A stretch of DNA of 64,000 nucleotides from Metridium senile (lineage: Eukaryota > Cnidaria > Anthozoa > Actiniaria > Metridiidae), in the NCBI GenBank assembly GCA_949775045.1, contig OX459097.1:11702764-11766763 (forward strand), written 5' to 3'. Shown here piece by piece: positions 1-12,500 of the stretch. The notes under the pieces are model-generated. The model saw nothing but the letters and a program-made list of their open reading frames with translations, was not told where the DNA came from and made no database searches. Position numbers and translations under genes: made by a program. Within the stretch, counting starts at the first letter, position 1; every line of letters starts with the position of its first letter.

Positions 1-114
1 AATGCCCTAAAGGGTTCAAGGTTCATCACACTGATGATACTGAGGATGATGATTATTATGCAGCTACTGATAATGGTGGCGGTAATCAAGATGATGACAA
101 TGATTTTCATAATA

Positions 115-399
115 CAGTGGTACTTCTATTAAGCGGCCACCCATTAAGCGGTCACCCTCTATTAGGCGGCCATAATAAAAAGTCACAAATCTATTCCTAT
201 ACCTATTCTATACCTCTATTCAGCGGCCAACCTCTATTAAGCGGTCACCCATTAAGCGGTCACCCTCTATTAGGCGGCCATAATAAAAAGTCCCAAATCT
301 ATTCCTATACCTATTCTATACCTCTATTCAGCGGCCAACCTCTGTTAAGCGGCCACTTTGGAAAGTCCCGAGGGTGACCGCTTAATAGAGGCACCACTG
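115..399. mobile_element. Pogo/mariner-like MITE with TA target duplication
   Basis: Ends CAGTGGTAC.../...GCACCACTG are flanked by TA on both sides. The inside repeats phrases such as TTAAGCGGTCACCC, with one internal unit of about 112 bp doubled. The short open frame across it is not a gene. Confidence 0.75.
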
Positions 400-456
400 T
401 AATAACGATAATGATCAAGAATATATAGCAACGACAATGATGTTGTAATCACTTAC

Positions 457-566
457 CCACTCAGAACACCAAGGACTAAGTTAAGCATAAAAAATGAGCC
501 AATCACGATCAGGGATACAAAGTATACAGAATACAAATAGCCATAAAGATCAATAGATTGAAACGT
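457..566 (-). CDS. CACNA1-like: Calcium channel exon 6: repeat I S6
   Basis: It is 110 nt with a TATGTTTCAG acceptor and a GTAAGT donor. [19 protein letters not shown] is a textbook IS6, and the exon ends in phase 2 inside VLSG, as in vertebrate homologues as I recall them. This is the last exon of the gene inside the window. Confidence 0.92.
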
Positions 567-3500
567 CTGAAACATAAAACATATTCAAAACTCATTAAAA
601 GAGTAGTTTCACATAAGCCGCTTCTTGTATGCTAATGTGTTTCTTATATGCTAATGAGGTCGTTGACAAGCAATATAACCAATTCACGTGCATATATACG
701 TTATTACAATATAAAGAACTGTGATCTTTAGAAAGAAATACTTTAATTGTGTATCTATTGTACCAACGTATGCACGTGAATTGGTTATATTTCTTGTCAA
801 CGACCTCATTACTATGGAAATCAGTAGACTGGTAATCATGCCTCAAAAATTCCGTCCACGTGACCAATTTTTTTTTGTACCATGTGATCGCTTCTGGTCA
901 ATCATTTTGCTCAAAATTGGTCATGTGGTACAAAAAGACACACCCCCAAGGCCAAATTTTCAACGTACATTTAAGCACTCTAGTCAGTGATTTTCATAGT
1001 AGCATATAAGAAATACATTAGCATACAAGAAGCGGCTTATGTGATACTACTCTAATAATTGACTAGTGTTCATACACGTTTCAATAATCGTTGTCTCAAT
1101 CAAAGCTATAGTCCACACTCTGAGCCTGCAAAGGATGTCGGTATTTCTTCTCTTATTATCGATTTATTCATACCATATTTTGTAATAGTTGTACGTGTAT
1201 ATATATGACCATAACAAGTTCTTGTAGTGGTAGAAGATGAAACAAATATTTATTTAAAAAACGTGTATTAAATCACAAATTATATTCATACTACCGACAT
1301 CCTTTGCAGGCTTCAGAGTGTGGGCCGTAGCTTCGGCTGCGACAACGATTATAGAAATAGGTAAATACCTTAACGAGTACTTCAAAGATAAATATACCGG
1401 TGAAAACACAGTCGAAATACCATAAAACCTGCAGAAAACCTGCCGAAATGTGTATATCAATACTTACAAGATACATAATGGTAGTCCATCCCTCCATGGT
1501 AATACACTGGAATACTGTGATCATACTAAGAGCGATATTATCAAAAGATGTAATCCCTGAGTTAGGGCCTTCCCAGCCTGTTAAACATGTCTGTCCAGAG
1601 GGACATACTCGACCATGAAGGAAAGTTCGTAAACCATTAAACGGTGGCCCATCACATGGCTTTGGAGCAGCTTCAATTTTAGCTTGAAAACAATTAATTC
1701 ATATAAAAAAATAAGTATCCATTCAAATAGCTGTTATTACAGTTATATGCAAATGATTTCAAACAATGGACTCAAATCGAGGCTTTCGGGCAAATCTATT
1801 GTTTTCGCCCGAAAGCCTCGACTTCAACCCATTGTTCAAAATCATTTGCATATAACTGTAATAACAGCTATTGCTTTACACAACAGCTTTCTTTTATGTA
1901 TTATAGACCAAATCGGCTAACGCGTTGCTATGCATGTTTCCACCCAATTCAAATCTTTTGGGAATAAGTATGTATTTTTATGTATTTCAATGTCACGTGG
2001 AAAATGTTTGGAACAAAGGTTTTTATTCCCAGAAGTTTTGAATTGGGTCAAAACGTACATAGGAACGCGTTAGTCGATTAGGTCTATTGGCTCCTGATGC
2101 TACAATAATGATGATGATGATATTTCATTATCCCTATCAGAATGTCATGATTAGCATGATCATCATAATCCTCAAAATAATTATAGTATCAGTCGTCGTC
2201 ATCACCATCATACTCATAATCAATATCATCATCACTGTTATCAATCATTATCAAAATAATAATAAAAATAATCATTATCATCATCAAAATCTTCACCACC
2301 ATAACAAGCATCATCAATATCATCATCATCATTATCATCATTATCATCATCCCATAATCATCATAATTATCATCATCTCATCATCATTATCATCTCATCA
2401 TCACTATCATCTCATCATCATCATCTCATCATCACCATCATCATCATTGTCGTCATCATCATCATCCCATAATCATCATAATTATCATCATCTCATCATC
2501 ATTATCATCTCATCATCACTATCATCTCATCATCATCATCTCATCATCACCATCATCATCATTGTCGTCATCATCATCATCATCACCATCATCATCATCG
2601 TCGTCATCATCATCATCACTATCATCTCATCATCATCATCTCATCATCACCATCATCATCATCATCGTCGTCATCATCATCATCATCATCATCATCATCG
2701 TCGTCGTCATCATCATCATCATCATCTCTCACCTGGTATAGTACTATTATCGTAGCAGGCATAGTGAAATCTTCCGATTAAAAAATCTAGACCAATAATG
2801 GCATATATGACTATTACAAATAAAACTAATAAGGCGATTTGAAGAAGAGGCACCATCGCTCGTCCAATAGATTTCATTACGACTTGTAAGCCTGTCGAAG
2901 AAGAACAATGTAAATTACCAACGGATGGAAATAATGAGTCAATAAAAAACGAATGGAAATCTAAATAGATGGCTGTTCTCAAACTAACGTCATTTAAGAT
3001 ATATTTTTAGTTTTAAAATAACTTTGTGAGAAATTGATAAATAGACAAATGGACGATTGATAGATGGAGGAATGATTGAATGAAAGGATGAATGAATGAA
3101 TGGACGAATGAGCGGTTGAATGATTGAATGAAAGGATGAATAAATGGATGGATGGATGGATGAATGAATGAATGGACGAATGAGCGGTTGAATGATTGAA
3201 TGAAAGGATGAATAAATGGATGGATGGATGAATGAATGAATGGACGAATGAGCGGTTGAATGATTGAATGAAAGGATGAATAAATGGATGGATGGATGAA
3301 TGAATGAATGAATGGACGAATGAGCGGTTGAATGATTGAATGAAAGGATGAATAAATGGATGGATGGATGGATGAATGAATGAATGGACGAATGAGCGGT
3401 TGAATGATTGAATGAAAGGATGAATAAATGGATGGATGGATGAATGGATGAATGAATGAATGGACGAATGAGCGGTTGAATGATTGAATGAAAGGATGAA

Positions 3501-4855
3501 TAAATGGATGGATGGATGGATGAATGAATGAATGGACGAATGAGCGGTTGAATGATTGAATGAAAGGATGAATAAATGGATGGATGGATGAATGAATGAA
3601 TGAATGGACAAATGAGCGGTTGAATGATTGAATGAAAGGATGAATAAATAGTTGGATGGATGAATGAATGAATGGACGAATGAGCGGTTGAATGATTGAA
3701 TGAAAGGATGAATAAATGGATGGATGGATGGATGAATGAATGAATGAAAATGAATGGATGGATTGATGAATGGATGGATGAGCAAACTAAACCGAAAACA
3801 CTAACAAATTAAAAAAAAAAACAAGAGAAAAACAGTTCAAATTTTCGTTAATTAAAAAGGGCTTCGTTATTTCATAAATATCTTAGGCACCACCGTGTCC
3901 AGCTGTTTATAAAATATAAAATAGCGTCTGTCAATTATTTTGGCCGCAGAAAAGGCTAGAAAATGAATGTTGGTAGTTTATAAAATTTAATATAACGTCT
4001 GTCAATCATTTTGGCCACAGGCAAAGCCACAAGATAAATTTTGGTAAACAATTTATTAGCGGATAACCAAACATATGGTCACAGATTGCGAAAAAAAGGC
4101 AATCATGTTTCAAGTAAACTCACAAGCACAGGTTATCAGAATAAAAATAAATGGTTAAAGTTATAATTTTGCGTGAGTTTGTTGAGTATTTTATTGGTTC
4201 CATGCTTTCCAGCTCCCTTGTTAATGTTAATGATGCTGTTAGCTTATCAATTGTTGATTGAGATAGGTTGGAATTGGGGGAAACCAGCAATTATTGTAGG
4301 TGATAATGAGAATGATTCCAGATAATAATTCTGATGATATGACCATAATGATAATACCACAACGATACTGATAACGATAAGAAATCATTGATAATGATGA
4401 TAACTATAATGATAATGATGATAACTATAATGATAATGATGATAACTATAATGATAATGATGATAACTATAATGATAATGATGATAACGATAATGATAAT
4501 GATGATAATGATGATAACGATAATGATAATGATGATAATGATAATGATGATAACGATAATGATAATGATAATGATGATAACTATAATGATAATGATGATA
4601 ACTATAATGATAATGATGATAACGATAATGATGATAATGATAATGATGATAACGATAACGATAATGATAATGATGATAACTATAATGATAATGATGATAA
4701 CGATAATGATGATAACGACAATGATAATGATGATAACGATAATGATGATAACGATAATGACAACGATAATGACAACGATAATGACAACGATAATGGTAAC
4801 GATAATGATAATTATGATAATGATAATAACGATAATCGCGATGATGATAATGATA

Positions 4856-4917
<62 letters not shown>

Positions 4918-5035
4918 AACGATAATGGCGATAATGATGATGATGATGATAACGATAATGGCAATAATGATGATGATTATGATCATAACGAAAATGGCGA
5001 AAATGATAACGATAATAATAACGATAATAATAACG

Positions 5036-5111
<76 letters not shown>

Positions 5112-8100
5112 GATTCAACAACGCTTTATATTTTCATGATATAATAAAAAGCATATATTTTATATAATATATTAAAAGAAGTGGTAATGATAACGATAAT
5201 GATAATGATAATAATGATAATGAATGATGACAATGATAACGATCATAGTCATATGGATAACAACTCACTTGGTACCCCTGATATGAGCTTAAGCGGCCGC
5301 AGTACACGGACGGCTCGTAGTGCTTTCACATCTAAGTTATCGTTCGATAATTCTAATTGTTCTAAACTAAAAATTCTGAAAAGTAAAGAAAACATTTGTT
5401 AATTGTAGGTGAACGTAGTATTTACAAGTGTTGGTATCAGTTGTAGATGTTTGTTGCTTAAAGATGCGATAATGTGTTTTGATATAGGTGTATCTAACAG
5501 ATAGCGACTGTTAAAATAACATTGCGAGGAACAGTTACTGTGGGACTCGCCGTACCGTAGTCACTTCCCAAAACGTTTGATGAATTTTTGACATTATTTT
5601 GACATTTTTTCATCTCAATCGGACCAATCAGGTACAAGTTTATATCGTGAGGCGGAGTTTATATCGAGAGGTGGAGAGTTAGAAACTTTGATTGAGTTGA
5701 AAAAAAGTCAAAATGACGTCAAAAATTCATCAAACGTTTTTGTAAGTGACTACGGTACGGCGAGTCACACAGCAACATTCATCAATTTAACAATCTAAGT
5801 TTAAGTTGGAGCACGTTGACTAAAATAGCGCGCGCACTTAACAAAATACAGAATAGCCAAGGATATTTGACGGTTAGCGGTAAAAAATTCGGCATTTTGA
5901 CTGTTGAAGGTAAGCTAATTAAATATTTATATCGGAACATTATTAAATTTTATCAAATTACACTACTGTCCGTTAATATTGCGGCCGTATTTTAATGTGC
6001 ACGGTATTTTATAAGGATGATACTTTTATCGATAATTTTGGAAGGATTTGGCCAAATTGGGAGTCTTACAAATGCGTCATAAAATGTTTCAGTTTAAATT
6101 TTCACAGTTATTTTTCTACTCTTGTCGGTTAAAATTATTTATTTGACGCTTGATGGTTAAACTGAATTTTTAATTTGTCGTTTGACGGTTAAATTTTATG
6201 CTGTTTGACGGTTAAATGTTATGCTGTTTGGCGGTTAAATGTTATGCTGTTTGACGGTTAAATGTTATGCTGTTTGACGTTTGACGGTTAAATTTTATGC
6301 TGTTTGACGGTTAAATTTTATGCTGTTTGACGTTTGTCGGTTAAATTTTATGCTGTTTGACGTTTGACGGTTAAATTTTATGCTGTTTGACGGTTAAATG
6401 TTATGCTGTTTGACGTTTGACGGTTAAATTTTAAGCTGTTTGACGGTTAAATTCTATGCTGTTTGGCGTGTGACGGTTAAATTTTATGCTGTTTGACGGT
6501 TGAATTTTATGCTGTTTGACGTTTGACGGTTAAATTCATGCTGTTTGACGTTTGACGGTTAAATTTTCTGCTGTTTGACGCTTGAAATTTAAATATTATG
6601 CTGTTTGAAGCTTGTCATCTATTTCGAGCGACAATAAACGGACGTACAGTGACGTGTTTTGATATTGTTTGCCAACCAACCCTTGTTAGTAGAACAAAGA
6701 AAATTAGCAAACCTATTGGCTGGCAAATTAGCATCACAATACGAACACGTGTAGTAAACACTACGTTCACCTAATTCCCCCTATTGACGACATCGTAACA
6801 CGTGATAGTGTGATGGTACAATTCTCGTAATTCTAACCCACTACCATCAATTTTAGACCCCGGCTACACGGATCCGGATACTTTTGAAACCGCATACTTT
6901 TTGATGCGAATCGGCCTATCGTCCACACGAATCCAGTGAATCCGGTCACTGAAACCGCATACTTTTGAATAGGAAACGATCAACAGGATTCGTGTGGACG
7001 CAAATATTTCTATGCGGTTTCAGCCGGATCGGATTCGTGTAGAAGAGGCCTTAGGTTATAAAATAATGACGTCATCATTGGCACTGCAGGTGACGTATGT
7101 GTGGGTTGTGATGACGTTATCGGTAAATTTGGCTTCTTTAAAAGTTAATAATATCTTATTTTTGGAATATAATATTTTAAGAAAAACACTGATATTCTTA
7201 GTCTTACTGATGTCTTTTGTTTGTCTGTTAGATTGATTGATTGTCACAAGAAAAGAAAAAAGTAAATTTAGGTTATACATAAAATATATTATATTATAAT
7301 ATATATAATACAACCCAGGCAACAATCGTTATTCGATAGACCTATATATTAATATAATATAACGAAATGTGCAGGCTAAAGGCCAGCTTTACACTGTCCC
7401 TGCTTTAAAATAATCAAATAAAATAAAAAACATTTCAAAGCATTTTCGTATTTATTGTCAAACCCTTTACAAGAGTATTATGTCAAATATGTTGCTAAAT
7501 TTTTTAAATTGCAATAACCAACCGAATAAACAAAAAACCCTTAAAACACAACAACAATCCAACAAAATATACATACAAACAAAAAATACCATACACGAAA
7601 ACAAACCTTTCGACAAGACAAACTACCATTGAAGCCACAAACAAACAAACAAACAAACAAACAAACAAACAAACAAACAAACAAACAAACAAACAAACAA
7701 ACAAACAAACAAACAAACAAACAAACAAGCAAACCACCCCTCGCCCATTAAGTCTGGTTCACACAAGCGACATAAGCATAAGCATATAAGTAACATACGC
7801 AGCCCAGTTGGACTTTGCTCAATAGCCGCACTTGTCTTTTCTCACACCTAGTCGAGAAATTCATCACTGAGTCTCTCCCAGGCCTCATTAAATATACAAA
7901 AGTTCTCTGGAAATAGCAATTTTTTAAAGCTCAATATCTGTATTACTAATATTCACACTAGAGTACAAACACTAAAAGTGTGCAACATAAATACCACTAA
8001 ATACTGCTAAATTATGCAAATTCTTTTGTTCTCTATTGTTTAATCAACACTATTTAGTAGTAAATAGTACAAAGTATTGCACACTTTTAGTGTTTGTACT

Positions 8101-9551
8101 CTACCATTAACATTTTTACTACTTTACAAAAACAAGCTTGCTGTCAGCTTTGAAACAAAACTTTGACAAATTCCTGGGATGATGTCACCTCATTTGCATT
8201 TTCAGATTTCAAATGTTCATATCTCAAAAAGGAGAGGTCGACATCAAGAAATATTAAGTACTAAACTTATTGTACACCTCATGTACAACAGATTCGCAAA
8301 ATTAATATCATGAAAGGCGTCAGGTGCACTTGAACCATGCAGGCTTTACTTATTTGTTATTTATTAATTTGTTATGTATTATTCATAATTTCTTACATTT
8401 GTCATTTATTCTAATATATCATTCCTTATTGGTCATTTTATTTCAATGGATTTATCTTTTTCCTATGTATACATTTTTTTTATTAACGACGTTCAACATA
8501 TTTTATATTATTATATGGATAATAATGTTTTATCGGAAACTAAAACACTCGTATTTTCCATATTTTCACTAGTGAAGATATGAAAAAGTTGTGTACTAAA
8601 TGTCCCGTATAGCCGTATGAAAACGCGTATTGTCCATATAATAAAAAGTAGCCTGCGTAGCGGACCGGGAGGGGATTGGGGAGAGGAAGGGGAGGGGAGG
8701 GGTGGTTCCCAAAGAGCCAGCTATGAAGGCTCAATAAAAAGAACATTACTTGTTGGTTTGAAGATATGAATTTTATTTTCTTGCGTTCAAAACAACGTTT
8801 TCACTACTCGAAAATAAAATTCATATCTTCGCGCCACCGTATAATATCCTCTATTTATGTATTTGAATAGTCAATTCTACAGTGCGACCACTGAAACCGG
8901 GGCCGCCAAAACATAATTATATCCAATCACGATAGAGAATATGAACAATATAATCTCTACAAATTAATGCTTGCTAAAATGCTAATAATTTTCTTTATAT
9001 GTGAGATTGAAGAAGAAACATCTTAGCCTGTGAGAACCCTCGACAATTCTTTTGTTTGATCTAAAAAACTATTCATTTTGAAATTTTTTTGGGTGGCCCC
9101 GAAAGCACTGTAATAGTTTTTTTTACTCATGGAATTTATAGAGACACCATATGTCGAATAGATATGCATTGAATTTTACAGTTATACATACTTGAAAGAT
9201 GTCGCCAAAATGTCTGGCATTACAATACAGTTAATGTGTTGCCATTTAAAGACTTTTAAAGATTAAAAAGACACGAACATCGTTGAAAGCCGAGGCAAAA
9301 ATGTTTGTTATTCATGTAAAATTGTAAGGACAATTAAGTAAATATCTTATTATGATGTATGATGATGATGATATGATGATGATGATGATGATGATAATGG
9401 TGCATGATCGATGGTGATGATGTTGATGATGATGGTGATGAGAATTTCATTTAATTTACAGTTTTTAGCGCGCATTTTGCTAGCCTGAATGCGAATGATG
9501 CTAATGATGATGATGATAATACAGGATGACGATGATAATGGTGCATGATTG

Positions 9552-9584
<33 letters not shown>

Positions 9585-12500
9585 GTAATAATGATGATGA
9601 TGATGATATTGATGATGATGATGATAAAATAGGTTGATGATGTATGATGATGATGATGATAAGAATGATGGTGATGAGAATGATGATGATAAATGATGAT
9701 GATGATGATACATGATGATAATAACGATGATGGCCGGGAATGATGATGACGAAGATAAGAATGATGGGACATGATAATGATCATAATAATGATAACATTA
9801 ATTATTATGATAATGAAAACGACAAGAATAAAGATGATCAACATAATGATAGCATATTGAAAAGTTATCAATACCAACATGATATCGTTAATAAGGGGAT
9901 AATTGCAGTCTGAAGTTTTTTGTTCCCGACTATTCAATTCAATTATATGATGTCTGTGCATGACATAAACCAATATCAAGTCGTCAATTTGATTACCACA
10001 CACGGTACAAGTGGAATATTAATGGTACTTCAATTACGGTCAAATATATTACACAACGATAACAACCGACTTCTACTAAAGCAAAAAAAAAAGAAAACGT
10101 TGATGAAAAAATAAAAAGAACACAAAAGAGAAACAACAAAGGAAGGAAGAAAGACAGACAGGGAGATATATAGAAAAAGAACGAAAGAAAGGGAGAAAGA
10201 GAAAGGAGGAAAAACGAAGGAAAGGGAGAACGTGAAAGGAAGAAAAACGAAGGAAAGGGCCGGAACGTGAAAGGAAAAAAAACGAAGGAAAGGGAGAACG
10301 TGAAAGGAAGAAAAACGAAGGAAAGGGAGAAACAAAGAGAAAAACAAAGAAAGGAATTAAGGGATATATAGAGAAAAAAACGAAAGAGAGGGAGAAAGAG
10401 AAAGGAGGAAGAACGAAGGAAAGGGAGAAACAAAGAAAGGAAGGAAGAAAGATGGGGAGATAAAAAAAAAGAACGAAAGAATTGGAGAAAGAGAAAGAAA
10501 GAAAAACGAAAGAAAGAGAAACAAAGAGAGAAAGACAGTCAGAAAGAGAGGAAATAAAGGGTAAAAGAATGACAGACAGACAGACAGACAGACATAAGAA
10601 GAAAAGAGAGAAATAACATGACAGAACGAAAAACTTGTGCGCGATCCTCATAATATACTGTGTTTCTACTGAAAAAAATACTGTTGTTCTCCTCTTCTCT
10701 CTTAAATGTTTCCTCCACGATCTATAATTTTTCATGTTCTTCTGTCCCCTTCTCTCCTTTCCTCTTCTTTCCTCTTTCCCCTTCTCTGCACTTCCCTTCT
10801 CAGTCAAACTATTCGTCATGTATGGGAGACTACTCAGTCAAGAACAGCAGTTATTCACATTAATCACCTTATTTGGATATAATGTATACCTAATTACAAG
10901 AATGTTTTCACATGAAAAAAGAACAGTAGTAATTTAGTAAGAAAGGAATAATAAAAGAAAGAGTTCAGCTTGAGTGATCTTCTTTTGTCTTTTAACCAAT
11001 TCCTTTCCCACTAAATTACGAAAGCCAGGACAACGTTCTTGCAATTAGGTATATATAAATAATTAATGCAAGAACGTTGTCCTGACTTTTGTATGTAATG
11101 GGAGAAGAGTTACTTAAAAACACAAAAGATCACTCAAGCTGAACTCTTTCTTCCTTTCTAGCTAATCTAGATTATTAATGTTCTTTTTGGTATATACACC
11201 TATTTCAAAAATCGTTATCGCAGCTGAAGCTACAGTCCCCAATCTGAAGCTTGCAAAGGATGTCGGTAATATGAACATCTTCTGATTTATTGCGCGTTTT
11301 TTAAAGAAATATTTGTATTTGTATCGACCACTACAACAACTTGTTATGTTCATATAACACAAACACGTACAATCAAAATATGCTATGAATAAATCGATAA
11401 CAAGAGAAGAAATACCAACATCCTGGCAGACTTTAGAGTCTGGACTGAGGCTTTGCTTGCGACAACCTTTTCGAAATAGGTGTATATATTAAAGGCTTCT
11501 CATTCAAATTGGTACGCATGTAATAGAGGCTAGTCAGTCAACAACACCAGCAGTTATTCAAATTATTCACCTTTTTTGGACTCAATGTATATACACCCAT
11601 TTCAAAAATCGTTGTCGCAATCAAAGCTACAGTCCACACTCTGAAGCCTGCAAAGGATGTCGGTATTTCTTCTCTTGTTATCGATTTATTCATAGCATAT
11701 GTTGGTTGTACGTGTCAGTGGTGTTTGACTATAACCAGTTGTTGTATAGTGGTTGGTGGAATTCCCTAAATTTTCCCTAACTTTTCCTTGACCAAAACCA
11801 ATTTTTCAATGACCAAGTGGCACACTTCTATTTAGTCCTTTTAATGAATATTCGGGAACCTTTGGGAAGTTTCGTTTAGGAGTGAAATTACATACTGATT
11901 ATCCCCAAAAATAATTTGAGAATGATGACAAAAATTCCCTGACTTTTCCCTGACCCTGTAAAAAATTCTAAATTCACTGACTTTTCCCTGACCGCGGGAA
12001 CCCTGTGTTTTGCAACCATTCCAGGAAAGCGAATTGAACAAAAGGACCACCTGATGGTTTTCTTTTGTCAAGACTACCAGCATGGCTGCCGTTTCTTTTG
12101 TTCAATTCACTCGCCTGGGAATGGTTGCAATCAACATATAACGTGTTGTGAATCATAAATGTTTATATCACCGACATCCTTTGCAGGCTTCAGAGTGTGG
12201 ACTGCAGCTTCGGCTGCGACAACGGAAAATAAATACGCATCCACCTAATTGCAAGAACGTTGTCCTGACTTTTGTAATTTAGTGGGAATGAATTAATTGA
12301 AAGACAAAATAAGATCATTCAAGATGAACTTTTATTCCTTTCTTACTAAATTACTAATGATCGTTTTTTCATGTGACAACATTCTTGCAAGTATGAGATG
12401 AGATATGAGATGGAATTGGTCCCAGTATTTCGACTCAAATGTGCATGCATTAGGGGTTGTTTATATGGAAGCGAGTTGTCCTTGCTAGCCGGGATAACTC

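Noticed and set aside
2087..2755. Long histidine/isoleucine/serine-rich open frame
   Set aside because: Translation of an ATC microsatellite; no start context, no family resemblance, and it overlaps a calcium channel exon on the other strand.
2994..3785. 263-residue frame rich in HPSIHSFI phrases
   Set aside because: It is the translation of a GGAT/GAAT minisatellite in a calcium channel intron.
4291..5167. Poly-isoleucine and poly-methionine frames on both strands
   Set aside because: Compositional reading of ATGATA/TAA repeats.
6994..7236. 80-residue plus-strand frame
   Set aside because: It begins inside a MITE and shows no domain, no conserved splice sites and no family resemblance.
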